Assembly: GCF_002850745.1 (NCBI RefSeq)
Contig: NZ_PJOK01000049.1
Span: 244,654-308,653, forward strand
Length of the DNA: 64,000 bases
Origin: Nonomuraea indica
GTDB taxonomy: Bacteria > Actinomycetota > Actinomycetes > Streptosporangiales > Streptosporangiaceae
Direction: 5' to 3'
Positions 21,201 to 30,473 of this stretch are shown one piece after another. The notes under the pieces are model-generated. The model was not told the origin of the DNA, ran no database searches, and saw only the letters and a program-made list of their open reading frames with translations. The position numbers and the translations under genes are program-made. Position 1 is the first letter of the stretch. The number at the start of each line of letters is the position of its first letter.

Positions 21201-22239
21201 GCAGGCGGTGGCGCGCGCGGTGCGCGGCCCCGATGAGCGGCCCAGGCTGGTCTGCTACGTGGTGCCCGCCGAGCCGTCGGACCCGCCGGCCGACGACGAG
21301 CTGGCCGACGCGCTCCGGGCGCACCTGCCGGCGTTCATGGTGCCCAACCGCTTCGTCCTCATGGACAGCCTGCCGATCACGGACAACGGCAAGATCGACT
21401 ATCGGCGGCTCGCCAACCCGTACCAGCGGGCGGACGGGCCCGCGCAGGCGGTCGCTCCTGGCACGCCCGCCGCGGGGGTGACGGGCGCCGTCCACAGGCC
21501 CGAGGCCGTGACCGACGGCTCCGGGGCGGAGCAGCGCAGCACCGTCCAGGCCGCGCCGGGCGGGCAGACCTTCACCACCGCGGTGACGCGCGGGCTGCGT
21601 CTCAGCCTCACCGTGTCAGCCGACGGGGTGATGCGGCTGGTGGTGGAGGGCGGAACGGACGCTACGGAGACACCGTCACCCTCGCCGACGCCGCCGGCCG
21701 CAGGGTCGCTCGTGACCGATGCCCCCGTGTCGTCCCCTCCCACGGCCCAGGAACCGGTGCGCGGCACGGCGGCCGCCCCGGTCCCGGCAGCGGGAGCCGT
21801 GCCGGCGGCCGTCCCGGTGCCCGCAGCGGGAGCCGTGCCGGCGGCCGGACCCGATCCGCAGGTGGAGCGGGCCGTGGCGAGGGTGTTCAGCGAACTGCTC
21901 AAGACACCGGTCGACGTCACGACGCCGTTCTTCAAGCTGGGCGCGTCGTCGCTGACCGTCGTGCTGGCGCACCGCGCCCTGCGCGCCGAACTCGACGAAG
22001 GGCTGACAGTGGTCGACATGTTCGCCCGGCCCACCGTCAGGGAACTGGCGACCTTCATCACCTCCCGCAGGGAGGCGTCCACCGGCATCCCCGCCCACGG
22101 GACCGGCACCGCGACCTCGCCGCCGTCCGGTCCGCCACCGGAGCCCGGCAGGCACCAGGCACCGGAACCCGATCCCGCCGCCGGGCGCGTCGCCGCGCGC
22201 CGAGCGGCCCGGGCGCGCGCCGCGGAGCTGGCCGGATGA
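18226..22239 (+). CDS. NRPS: carrier - Cy - A(cysteine) - PCP
   Basis: The 1,337-residue synthetase starts with a carrier domain (LGLESF, Ser37). A complete heterocyclisation domain follows, with D222-VLAL-D227-LM-S230. Next is an adenylation domain (A3 motif YVIFTSGSTGKPKG at about 709, A10 Lys1056). Then come an Ala/Pro-rich linker and a carrier domain (GASS, Ser1242). Reading the A-domain pocket by alignment gives D-L-Y-N-L-S-L-I-W plus the A10 Lys, the published cysteine code. It should therefore activate L-Cys, condense it with whatever is on the first carrier and cyclise it to a thiazoline, like PchE and the first half of HMWP2. No methyltransferase or epimerase is inserted in the A domain. 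The TTG start has GGAAGGGG six bases ahead. ATGA overlap with the PKS gene. Confidence 0.9.
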   Translation: MGSATVEEVLACLADVLELRPQDLDPDVPLTALGLESFTAVRLRRRLREETDLDLPLTAFLGTATARTVAAGAVPEEPGGAGEEPFPLTPIQAAYLVGRDPVFPLGGVATFYYVEYDRVPEDSAEADLDRLESAWNRLVRRHPMMRMIVDSDARQRVLDDVPDYAIARVDLRDLTPEAVEEALRALRAACSHQVRPADRWPLFDLRAALLPDGRIRLFVGVDVLALDLMSWMRLMREWGLYVADPGLQLPAPPLGFADLVRRRLEDPGERRRREVDAAYWARRAPGLPDGPALPWTRGPAELGTPRFTRHAAELSAEEWTRLRKQGAAHGLSPTGLLLAAFGLVLQRWGARDSFCLNTTLFDRDDLALGDDTPGLDSVVGDFTSTVLVEIPAADPGRWYGFAGYAAAVNRQFWADLDHRAVSGMEALRSAIESGERPRVTDQATGLPVPTHTVVFTSGVGLAGPGEAPAAWLGTEVFGVSQTPQVLLDHIVRDEDGRLRIAWDAVDGALPDGFVDGMLAAHVRLLRRLATEPELWTDPALGWDPSFQRDEDVPGGAFDGAGPLLDDPLRAAAERDPAAPALLDPASEVSAAELADRVARTGRALAALGLGPGDLVAVAADKGTAQVTALLGVLASGAGYVPVEPSWPASRVASLCAQASIRHALLAAEADAGPWPEQVTVHRLDAAGVPDLPAPPEAALRRPAPDDLAYVIFTSGSTGKPKGVAIEHRAARTTLDDLAERFPLSSDDRVLALSAFSFDLSVYDIFSVLGSGGAVVLPEARRQRDPGHWLELMARHRVTVWNTAPALLEMLVEYAELEPGTVRRALSSLRLVFLSADWIPVTLPDRLRSLAPQAEVVSLGGATEASIWSVCHPVGEVDPSWASIPYGRALRGQSFHILDEDGRPCLVGEPGELHIGGDGLATCYVGDPAQTAERFVTHPILRRRLYRTGDLGRWRYDGTIEFLGRLDRQVKIRGHRIELGEIEATLDRLPSVRQAVARAVRGPDERPRLVCYVVPAEPSDPPADDELADALRAHLPAFMVPNRFVLMDSLPITDNGKIDYRRLANPYQRADGPAQAVAPGTPAAGVTGAVHRPEAVTDGSGAEQRSTVQAAPGGQTFTTAVTRGLRLSLTVSADGVMRLVVEGGTDATETPSPSPTPPAAGSLVTDAPVSSPPTAQEPVRGTAAAPVPAAGAVPAAVPVPAAGAVPAAGPDPQVERAVARVFSELLKTPVDVTTPFFKLGASSLTVVLAHRALRAELDEGLTVVDMFARPTVRELATFITSRREASTGIPAHGTGTATSPPSGPPPEPGRHQAPEPDPAAGRVAARRAARARAAELAG

Positions 22240-25200
22240 GCGCCGTGCCCGATGCCACCGCCGCCTTGCTCCCGGCCGTCCCGGCGGACGAGCCGGGAAC
22301 GATCGCCGTCGTCGGCCTGGCCTGCCGGTATCCCGGCGCGCCGGACGCCGGCGCCTACTGGGAGCTGCTTCGTGACGGCCGCGAAGGGCTGACCAGGTTC
22401 ACCGACCGGGAACTGGCCGCCCGTGGGGTGCCCAGGCGGCTGCGCGCGCACCCGCGTTTCGTCCCGGCAGGCGGCCTCATCGAGGGTCAGGCGGACTTCG
22501 ACCCCGAACCGTTCGGGCTCGGCGACGCGGAAGCCGCCCTCCTGGACCCGCAGCAGCGGTTGTTCCTCGAATGCGCCTGGCACGCGCTTGAGCACGCCGG
22601 GCACGGCGGCGGGCGGGGCGCGGGCTCGGTGGGCGTGTTCGCCGGGGCGATGCAGAGCGCGTACCTGGCCGGTAATCTCGCCGGTCGATGGGATCCGACA
22701 GGCGCCGGACCGGACCCGCTCGGCAGCCTGCAGACCGCGATCGCCACCCAGGCCGACTACCTTCCGCTGCAGACCGCCTACCGGCTCGACCTCGACGGCC
22801 CGGCCGTCGCGGTGGCGACCAGCTGCTCGACGTCGCTGGTCGCGGTGCACCTGGCCGCGCAGTCGCTGCTGTCCGGCGAGTGCGACACCGCGCTGGCGGG
22901 CGGGGTGTCACTGATCGTCCCGCAGGGCCAGGGATACGTCCACGTCGCCGACGGCGTGTACTCCGCGGACGGGACGGTGAGGCCGTTCAGTGCCGACGGC
23001 ACCGGCATCGTCTACACGCAGGGAGTGGGCGTGGTCGTGCTGCGCCGCCTGGCCGACGCCCTGGCCGACGGCGATCCCGTGCTGGCCGTCCTGCACGGGT
23101 CGGCGGTGAACAACGACGGCGCCGACAAGGCGGGGTTCACCGCGCCGTCCGTCCGCGGCCAGGCCCGGGCGGTGGCCGAGGCGCTGGCGGTGGCCGGTGT
23201 GTCGCCGCGCGAGATCGGCCTCGTCGAGGCGCACGGCACGGCCACGCCGCTGGGAGACCCCATCGAGGTGTCCGCGCTGCGCCGCGTGTTCGGAGACACC
23301 GGCCCGGCGTGGTGCGGGCTGGGGTCGGTGAAGGGCAACATCGGGCACGCGAACTCAGCCGCCGGGATCGCCTCGTTCATCAAGGCCGTGCTGGCCCTGC
23401 ACCACCAGGTGCTGCCTGCGACGCTGCACGCGCATCCGCTCAACCCGCTGCTCGGCCTCGACGGCTCACCGTTCGAGGTGATCGCGAAGACCCGGGACTG
23501 GGACACGCCTCCGCTCGCCGGCGTCAGCTCGTTCGGCATCGGCGGGACCAACTGCCACGCCGTGCTCGGGCCGGCCCCCCGGCGGTCGCCGAGCCTCCCC
23601 GACCCGCGACCCCAGCTGCTGGTCGTCTCGGCCGCCACCCCGGAGGCGGCGACCGCCACGGCCCGCGCTCTCGCGTCGGGCACGGGACGGCCCCACGCGG
23701 CGGACGACCCGGACGGTCCGGCGCCGGACGAGGCCGATCTGGCCTACACGCTGGCGGTGGGGCGCTCCGAGCTGGCCTTTCGGATGGCGGGCGTGGGCAC
23801 GGCGCGGCTGGCTTCGGCGACACCGGTCAGAGCGGCCGCGGCACCTCCACGCGTGGTGTTCGCCTTCCCGGGCGCGGGCAGCCCGTACCCGGGGATGGGG
23901 GCGGGCCTCTACCGCGACGAGCGGGTCTTCGCCGCGGCCGTCGACGAGTGCGCCGGCCTGCTGCGCCTGCTGCTCGGCGCGGACATCCGCGACGCCATGG
24001 ACCCGGCGACCCCCGAGGCTCGGCTTCGCGACGTCGCGTTCGGGCTGCCCGCGCTCTTCGCCGTGTCGCTCGGGGTCGCGCGGCTGCTCCTGTCATGGGG
24101 CGTCCGGCCCGACGCCCTGGTCGGGCACAGCCTTGGGGAGTGCACGGCCGCGGTGGTGAGCGGCGCGCTGCCCCTGCCGGAGGCCGCCAGGGTGGTCGCC
24201 GCCCGGTGCGCGGCGGCCTCGCGCGCCGCCGGCGGCGGCGGGATGCTCGCCGTGCCCCTCGGCGAGGACCGGGTGCGGGAGCTGCTGTCGCGCCATCCGG
24301 AGCTCGCTCTCGCCGCGGTGAACGCGCCGGACGCGTGCGTGGTGTCCGGCCCCGCGCCGGCCGTCGACCGCCTGGCGCACGAGCTGCGCGAACGTCGTGT
24401 GGCGGGCACGGCCTTGCGCGTGGACGCGGCGATGCATTCGCCTCTGATGGAGCCGGAGCTGCCCGGCCTGGAGGCGGCACTGGCCGGCCTGACCGGCGGC
24501 GCGCCCGCCGTACCGGTGTTCAGCACGGTCACCGGAGCCTCGATCGGCGCGGAGCTGGCGCAACCGGCGCACTGGAGGCGCCAGCTTCGCGACCCGGTGC
24601 GCTTCGCCCAGGCCCTGCGTACAGCCCTCGCCCCGGAGGACACCGGCGTGCGGGAGACCGTTCTCGTCGAGGTGGGCCCCGGGACGACCCTGTCCGCCCT
24701 GGCCCGCAGGAACGCCGTGCCGGGCCTGCGGTCCGTCGTGGCCACGCTCGGACCGGACGAGCCCGGCCGCACCGGCGTCCTCGAGGCGGCCGGGGCGCTG
24801 TGGGCGCACGGCGTGCCTGTGGACCTGGCCGCGCTGTCGGCGGCAGGCAGGCGCCGGGTGCACGCGCCCGGGTACGCGTTCCGGCGGCGACGCCTGTGGA
24901 TCGACCCTCCGGCGTCGTCCGAGCCGAGCGCGAGCGCGGACGTCGACGCGGACGAGCCCCTGCAGCTTCCCGGCTGGCACCAGGTCCTGCCCGCCGAGCC
25001 GGTTGCCGCACCGGACGGCCGCTGGGCCGTGATCGGGACGGGCGGCTTGGCCGACGCGCTCCGCGCCGCGCTGGGAGCGGATGACCTCGCGCCGGCAGGG
25101 GAGCCCCTGTCCGGGTTGGTCGTCGTGGTGGACGCGAACGCCGTATCGGCACGCGACGTCACGGGCGACGGCGACCCGGCGGGCGTCGCCGACGCCGTCA

Positions 25201-28200
25201 CGGCCGCGGTGACCGGGTTCGGCGAGGCCGCGGCCGTGGCGGCCGGGCAGGTAGGACAGCCGGCCCTGATGCTGGTGACGCGACACGGCGAGCAGGTGGG
25301 CGGTGACCCGCCGCCCGACCCGGTCATGGCGGCGGTCCGGGTGCTTCCCCGCGTGCTCGGTCAGGAACAGCCGGGCCTGCGCTGGGCGACGGTGGACCTG
25401 GGGTCGCGGGGCGACCCCCGTGCCGAGGCGCGCGACGTGCTGCGCGAGCTCGGCGCGCTGGCCACCGGTGAGGAGGCCGGGAGCGAGACGGCGCTGCGCG
25501 GCGCCACCAGATGGCGGCGCCGGATGACGCCGTGGCAACCGGGCGACACCGGCGGACACGCCGCGCCGCCCGGCACGGCACCGACCGGCCGCGGAGCGCA
25601 GGCGCCGGGGACCGGCACGGTACTGATCACCGGTGGGCTGGGGGCGGTGGGGCAGCTGTTCGCGCGGCACCTGGCGGGGCGCGGGCACCGCGTCGTGGTC
25701 ACCTCGCGCACGGCGGCGCGCAGCGTGACCTCGCTCGCCGAGGCGGGTGTGGAGATCCGCCTCTGCGACGCGGGCGACGCCGTAGCGACCTCGGCTCTCC
25801 TTGAGGAGCTCGCCGCGGACGGCCCGATCGAGCTCGTCGTGCACGCGGCGGGCGTGGTCGCGGGCGCGCGGCTGGACCCGCTGCGCGCGCTCGACGCCGA
25901 ACAGGTCGCCGAACACGCCCGCGCCAAGGTCGCGGGCGCGACGGCGCTCCGCGAGGCGATCGCAGGACTGCCCGAGGAGCGCCGCCCCGCGACGGTGCTG
26001 CTCATGTCCTCCGTGACGACTCTCCTGGGCGGGGTGGGCATGGGGCCCTACGCGGCGGCCAACGCCGCGATGGACGCTCTGGCGCTCGCCGCCCCCTCCC
26101 CGACCCGCTGGGTCAGTGCCATCTGGGACGGATGGCGGGTGGCCGCCGGCGACACCGAGGCGACGGTGGTGCTCGCCGACGCGCTGGACGCCGCCACCGG
26201 CACCAGGGCGCTGGACCGGCTGCTGGCCGCCCGCGCCTCAGGCGGCCTGCCTCCCGCTGTCGTGGTCGCCGCGACCGACGTCAACCCGCGGATCGCCGCG
26301 GCCGGACGGCCCCGGCAGGTCACGGCCGCCGGCGAGGCCGCACGGCTGAACCCTGTCGAGCGGACGGTGGCCGGGTTGTGGTCGGACCTGTTCGGCGTCC
26401 CCGTGACCGACCCCGGCGCCGACTTCTTCGCACTGGGTGGCCATTCCCTGCTGGGCGTGCGGATGCTGGCCGCGCTGCGCGAACGGTTCGGTGTCCAGCC
26501 GGGGATGCGTGACCTGCTGGGTTCCCCCACGGTGGCGGGAGTCGCCGAGCTGGTCGAGTCGGCGCGGCTCCGGGCATCCATACCGGACCAGAACAAACCG
26601 TCCGAGAACACACCGGGCGAGCACACACCAGGCGAGAACACGTCGCCCGAGGACGCCGTCGCCCCCGACGGCACCTTCGCGATGACCCGGGTGCAGCACG
26701 CCTACTGGATCGGGCGCGACGGCGGCTATCGCTGGGGCGACCTGCCCTGCCACTTCTTCCTCGAGTACGACTGCCCGGATCTCGACCTCGACCGCTACGA
26801 GCGGGCCTGGAACCAGGTCCTCGCCCGGCACTCCATGCTGCGCGCCGTGGCCACGCCCGAGGGTCGGTTCCGCGTGCTGGCGAACCTGCCGCGCTACCGG
26901 GTCCGGGTGCACGACCTGACCTCCACGACGGAGGAACGCCGGGCGGAGCGGCTCGCGCTGCTGAGGGAGCGGCTGTCGACCAGGCCGGGGCCGCCCGACC
27001 GGTGGCCGCTGGTGCAGATCCAGGCGGCCCGGCTGCCGGGAGGCGGGGTGCGGCTGTTCATCGGGGTCGACGTGCTCATCTGCGACGCGGCCAGCTGGTG
27101 GATCATCGAGTCGGAGCTGCGCGCCCTCTACCGGGACCCGGACGCCGTGCTGCCGCCGCTCGACCTGCACCCGGCGAGCTGCGTGGCGGCGCTGGAGCGG
27201 CGGCAGGACGACCGCGCCGCGCACTACTGGCGGGAGCGGCTCGACACCCTCCCCGGCCCGCCCGACCTGCCCGTCGGCGACCCCGCCGGAGCCCCGCCCC
27301 GGTTCGTCCGGCGGGCCGTGCGGCTGGGCCGCGACGAGTGGGCCGCGCTGCGGGCGGCGGCCGCGCGACACCGGGTCACGCCGGCGGCGGTGCTGCTCAC
27401 CGTCTACACCGACGTGCTGGCCCGCTGGGCCGGGTCGGCCGGGTTCAGCGTGACGCTGACCCTCTTCGACCGCCCGCCCATCCACCCGCACGTGAACCGC
27501 GTCGTCGGCGACTTCACCTCCCTGCTGCTGCACGAGGTCCCCGCCGAGCAGGCGGCCACCTTCGCCGGGCGGGCCGCCGCCACCCAGGCTCGGATGTTCG
27601 CCGACCTGGACCACCGCGGGTTCTCCGCCCTGGACGTGCTCGCCGAGCAGGCCGCCCGGACGGGCCGGGTGCGGCCGGTACCGGTGGTGTTCACCAGCGC
27701 GCTCGGGCTGGCCGACCTGGTGGAGGGGGGAGGCCACCTGGAGTGGGCCGGCGAGCAGGTGTACGCGGTGTCGCAGACGCCGCAGACCTGGCTCGACCAC
27801 CAGGTCCTCGAACATGACGGCGAGCTGCGGCTGCAGTGGGACGCGCTGGACGGCGTCCTGCCGGCCGGCGAACTGGAGGCCGTGATCGCCGAGCACGCGG
27901 CCCGGGTCCGGCAGCTGGCCGCCGAACCGGACACCTGGACCCGGCCCGACCCCCGCGGCTCCACGGCCCGCTCCACCGGCCGGGCGGCGCCGGCCGTACC
28001 GGCCTCCCGAGGAGTCGCGCCGGACGGTCCGGCACGCGACATCGTGCTGCCGTTGCGCGCCGAGCCGGGCACGTCCACCCGCCCCACCCTGTACCTCGCC
28101 CACCCGTCAGGCGGCGACGTGCTCTGCTACGCGGAGCTGTCGAGGCTGATCGACCCCCGCGTGGACGTCGTGGCACTCGCCGACCCGGAACTGTCGGGCG

Positions 28201-28922
28201 CGGCCGGGCCGGGCCCCGAGACCGTCGAGGGGATCGCCGAGCAGTACCTGAAGGCGATCGACGCGTCCGGCGGCCCCGGCCCGGGCCCCTGGCTGATCGG
28301 CGGCTGGTCGATGGGCGGCGCCGTGGCCCAGGAGATGGCCAGGCAGCTGCGCGCCGGGGGGCGGCCCGCCGAGCTGCTGGTGATGCTCGACTCCAACGAT
28401 CCGGCGCTGATCCGCGAGGTGCCCGGCCACGACCCGGCCGAGGTCGAGTGGCAGGTGGCGGTACGGCACCTGCACGCTCTGGAGGCCTATCTCGGCATCG
28501 ACCTGGACAGCGGCGACACGCTGGCCGCCGTCCCCGGGGAGCGGCGGCTGGCCGCGGTCGCCGACCGCCTGCGCGAGCACCGGCTGCTGGGCCGGGGCGA
28601 GGACCTGGCGGGGCGGCTGGCCGTGTTCGCCAGGCACCTGCGGGCGCTCGCGGCCCACACCCCGCGGCCCCTGGCCGATCCGGACCTGGCCACGTTGCTG
28701 ATCCGCGCCGACCGGCCTTCGCCGCGCAACTCCGGCATCGGGATGGGCGTCGACGACACCCCGCCCGGCCGGGACGACCTCGGCTGGGGGCGCTACCTGG
28801 CCGGTCCTGTCCACGCCGTCGGGGTCGACGCCCACCACTACGGCATGCTCCACCACCCGGTGCTGCCCGCCGTGGCCCGGCTGATCAACGCCGCGCTCGA
28901 CAGGGCGCTGGCGCGACATTGA
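22236..28922 (+). CDS. Hybrid PKS-NRPS: KS-AT-KR-ACP-Cy-TE
   Basis: The 2,228 residues contain a ketosynthase (Cys197 in TSCSTSL, His333, His371), then an acyltransferase (Ser632 in GHSLGE; later motif AAMHS, closer to malonyl- than methylmalonyl-type). A ketoreductase (TGGLGAVG at about 1132, Tyr1272) and an ACP (GGHS, Ser1404) follow. A heterocyclisation domain (D1612-VLIC-D1617-AA-S1620) and a thioesterase (Ser2025 in GWSMG, Asp2052, His about 2200) close the protein. This is the HMWP1 plan without either methyltransferase and without the carrier domain that should sit between Cy and TE. The final cysteine must therefore ride on a carrier in trans, perhaps Ser604 of the PCP-Cy-PCP protein. 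Role: extend the thiazoline chain by one reduced ketide, add a last thiazoline and release the product. Followed after 11 bases by the binding-protein gene. Confidence 0.9.
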   Translation: MSAVPDATAALLPAVPADEPGTIAVVGLACRYPGAPDAGAYWELLRDGREGLTRFTDRELAARGVPRRLRAHPRFVPAGGLIEGQADFDPEPFGLGDAEAALLDPQQRLFLECAWHALEHAGHGGGRGAGSVGVFAGAMQSAYLAGNLAGRWDPTGAGPDPLGSLQTAIATQADYLPLQTAYRLDLDGPAVAVATSCSTSLVAVHLAAQSLLSGECDTALAGGVSLIVPQGQGYVHVADGVYSADGTVRPFSADGTGIVYTQGVGVVVLRRLADALADGDPVLAVLHGSAVNNDGADKAGFTAPSVRGQARAVAEALAVAGVSPREIGLVEAHGTATPLGDPIEVSALRRVFGDTGPAWCGLGSVKGNIGHANSAAGIASFIKAVLALHHQVLPATLHAHPLNPLLGLDGSPFEVIAKTRDWDTPPLAGVSSFGIGGTNCHAVLGPAPRRSPSLPDPRPQLLVVSAATPEAATATARALASGTGRPHAADDPDGPAPDEADLAYTLAVGRSELAFRMAGVGTARLASATPVRAAAAPPRVVFAFPGAGSPYPGMGAGLYRDERVFAAAVDECAGLLRLLLGADIRDAMDPATPEARLRDVAFGLPALFAVSLGVARLLLSWGVRPDALVGHSLGECTAAVVSGALPLPEAARVVAARCAAASRAAGGGGMLAVPLGEDRVRELLSRHPELALAAVNAPDACVVSGPAPAVDRLAHELRERRVAGTALRVDAAMHSPLMEPELPGLEAALAGLTGGAPAVPVFSTVTGASIGAELAQPAHWRRQLRDPVRFAQALRTALAPEDTGVRETVLVEVGPGTTLSALARRNAVPGLRSVVATLGPDEPGRTGVLEAAGALWAHGVPVDLAALSAAGRRRVHAPGYAFRRRRLWIDPPASSEPSASADVDADEPLQLPGWHQVLPAEPVAAPDGRWAVIGTGGLADALRAALGADDLAPAGEPLSGLVVVVDANAVSARDVTGDGDPAGVADAVTAAVTGFGEAAAVAAGQVGQPALMLVTRHGEQVGGDPPPDPVMAAVRVLPRVLGQEQPGLRWATVDLGSRGDPRAEARDVLRELGALATGEEAGSETALRGATRWRRRMTPWQPGDTGGHAAPPGTAPTGRGAQAPGTGTVLITGGLGAVGQLFARHLAGRGHRVVVTSRTAARSVTSLAEAGVEIRLCDAGDAVATSALLEELAADGPIELVVHAAGVVAGARLDPLRALDAEQVAEHARAKVAGATALREAIAGLPEERRPATVLLMSSVTTLLGGVGMGPYAAANAAMDALALAAPSPTRWVSAIWDGWRVAAGDTEATVVLADALDAATGTRALDRLLAARASGGLPPAVVVAATDVNPRIAAAGRPRQVTAAGEAARLNPVERTVAGLWSDLFGVPVTDPGADFFALGGHSLLGVRMLAALRERFGVQPGMRDLLGSPTVAGVAELVESARLRASIPDQNKPSENTPGEHTPGENTSPEDAVAPDGTFAMTRVQHAYWIGRDGGYRWGDLPCHFFLEYDCPDLDLDRYERAWNQVLARHSMLRAVATPEGRFRVLANLPRYRVRVHDLTSTTEERRAERLALLRERLSTRPGPPDRWPLVQIQAARLPGGGVRLFIGVDVLICDAASWWIIESELRALYRDPDAVLPPLDLHPASCVAALERRQDDRAAHYWRERLDTLPGPPDLPVGDPAGAPPRFVRRAVRLGRDEWAALRAAAARHRVTPAAVLLTVYTDVLARWAGSAGFSVTLTLFDRPPIHPHVNRVVGDFTSLLLHEVPAEQAATFAGRAAATQARMFADLDHRGFSALDVLAEQAARTGRVRPVPVVFTSALGLADLVEGGGHLEWAGEQVYAVSQTPQTWLDHQVLEHDGELRLQWDALDGVLPAGELEAVIAEHAARVRQLAAEPDTWTRPDPRGSTARSTGRAAPAVPASRGVAPDGPARDIVLPLRAEPGTSTRPTLYLAHPSGGDVLCYAELSRLIDPRVDVVALADPELSGAAGPGPETVEGIAEQYLKAIDASGGPGPGPWLIGGWSMGGAVAQEMARQLRAGGRPAELLVMLDSNDPALIREVPGHDPAEVEWQVAVRHLHALEAYLGIDLDSGDTLAAVPGERRLAAVADRLREHRLLGRGEDLAGRLAVFARHLRALAAHTPRPLADPDLATLLIRADRPSPRNSGIGMGVDDTPPGRDDLGWGRYLAGPVHAVGVDAHHYGMLHHPVLPAVARLINAALDRALARH

Positions 28923-28933
28923 GAAAGGCTGCC

Positions 28934-30472
28934 ATGCACTTCCTGTTCCGCCCCTCGGCGGCGGTCACCCTCGCGGTCACCCTTCTCGCGGGCTGCTCCG
29001 GCACCGCGCCGGTGACGACCGGCTCGCGGGCGTCCGGCGCGGACCCGGCGTCCGGCACCGTCCGCTACGCCGCGCCGGGATCCCCGTCGAACGCCGTGAC
29101 GGACCCGCACGGCATGCTGCCGGGCGAGAGCGACGTGGTGCGGATGGCCCTGACCTACGACGTCCTCACGCTCCCGGGCGCCGACGGCTCGACCCGGCCG
29201 CGGCTCGCGACCGCCTGGCAGCCCGACGCGTCCCTGACCAGGTGGCGGATCACCATCCGCGACGACGCGACGTTCTCCGACGGCCGCCCCGTCAAGGCGG
29301 CCGACGCGCTCTTCTCCCTGCGCCGGATGGGGAGGAAGGCGGCGGAGAACTTCGGCCGCATGGCGATGTTCGACCTCGACAGGTCCAAGGTGATCGACGA
29401 CACCGGCTTCGAGCTGGTGACCAGGAAGCCGTACGCGGAGGTCGGCAAGGCCCTGGAAGGCGCCACCTTCGTCGTCCCCGAGGGCAGCGACGACTTCGGC
29501 AAGCCGGTCGCCGGGTCGGGCCCGTTCCGCCCGACCGGCAAGGGCGGTGCACAAGCGGTGCTGTTCGAGCGGAACGACGACTGGTGGGGGCCCAAGCCGC
29601 CGGCCAAGGCCATCGAGGTGCGCGCCGTGCCCGACCCGCAGGCCCGCGCCCAGGCGCTGCTCTCCGGCCAGGTGGACCTGGCCGGCGGGGTCCCGGCCAC
29701 GCTGGTGAGGCAGCACGAGGACAACAGCGCGGTCCGGGTCGTCCGCAGGCCGGGAGCGACGCTGTATCCGCTGGTCATGCGGATGGACGCCGAACCCTTC
29801 GACGACCGGAGGGTGCGGGAGGCCGTACGGCTGGCCCTGGACCGCAAGCAACTCCTCGACACCGTCTTCCTCGGCTACGGCGAGCTCGGCAACGACCTCA
29901 TCACCCCCAAGGACCCGTCGAGCCCGGCGGACCTGCCCCAGCGGGTGCGCGACGTCACCCGCGCCAAGGCCCTGATGGCCGAGGCCGGGCTCGCGGGCGG
30001 CATCGACCTCACGTTGCACAGCACCACCGCCTACCCGGGCATGGACACCGCCGCGACGCTGATCTCGCAGCAGCTCGCCGACATCGGGATCCGGGCCGAG
30101 GTGCGGCTGGAGCCGCCGGACACCTACTTCTCCGCCGTCTACGCGCGCAAGCCCTTCTACCTCGGCTATCTGGGCGGCATCCCGTTCCTGGACGTGGTCA
30201 GGGTGACGCTCACGGCCGGTTCCCCCACGAACGAGACCGCGTGGCGGGACCGGGCCTGGTCCGCCGACCTGGACCGGGCCCTGGCGGAGCCGGACGAGGC
30301 CGAGCGGCGCTCTCGTCTCGGCGAGCTGCAGGCGCGGCTCCGCGACCATGGCGGGTACGCGGTCTGGGCCCTCAGCGACCGGCTCGACCTGGCCAGGGCC
30401 GGGCTCAGCGGCATCCCCGAGGGGATCGGCTTCGCCGCTGCCTTCATCGACCAGGTGAGGCTGGACGGCTGA
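28934..30472 (+). CDS. Family-5 ABC transporter substrate-binding lipoprotein
   Basis: The 512-residue lipoprotein has the lipobox LLAGC with Cys21. It belongs to the peptide/nickel/opine solute-binding family (SBP_bac_5): LATAWQPDASLTRWRITIRDDATFSDGRPVKAADALFS is cut short here as a family hallmark (LTRWRITIRDDATFSDG), and VREAVRLALDRKQLL is another. In the NRPS/PKS operon the ligand is probably the metal-metallophore complex. A precedent is CntA, a family-5 protein that binds staphylopine-metal complexes. It starts from ATG with GAAAGG upstream, and the permease gene follows after one base. Confidence 0.85.
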   Translation: MHFLFRPSAAVTLAVTLLAGCSGTAPVTTGSRASGADPASGTVRYAAPGSPSNAVTDPHGMLPGESDVVRMALTYDVLTLPGADGSTRPRLATAWQPDASLTRWRITIRDDATFSDGRPVKAADALFSLRRMGRKAAENFGRMAMFDLDRSKVIDDTGFELVTRKPYAEVGKALEGATFVVPEGSDDFGKPVAGSGPFRPTGKGGAQAVLFERNDDWWGPKPPAKAIEVRAVPDPQARAQALLSGQVDLAGGVPATLVRQHEDNSAVRVVRRPGATLYPLVMRMDAEPFDDRRVREAVRLALDRKQLLDTVFLGYGELGNDLITPKDPSSPADLPQRVRDVTRAKALMAEAGLAGGIDLTLHSTTAYPGMDTAATLISQQLADIGIRAEVRLEPPDTYFSAVYARKPFYLGYLGGIPFLDVVRVTLTAGSPTNETAWRDRAWSADLDRALAEPDEAERRSRLGELQARLRDHGGYAVWALSDRLDLARAGLSGIPEGIGFAAAFIDQVRLDG

Positions 30473-30473
30473 G

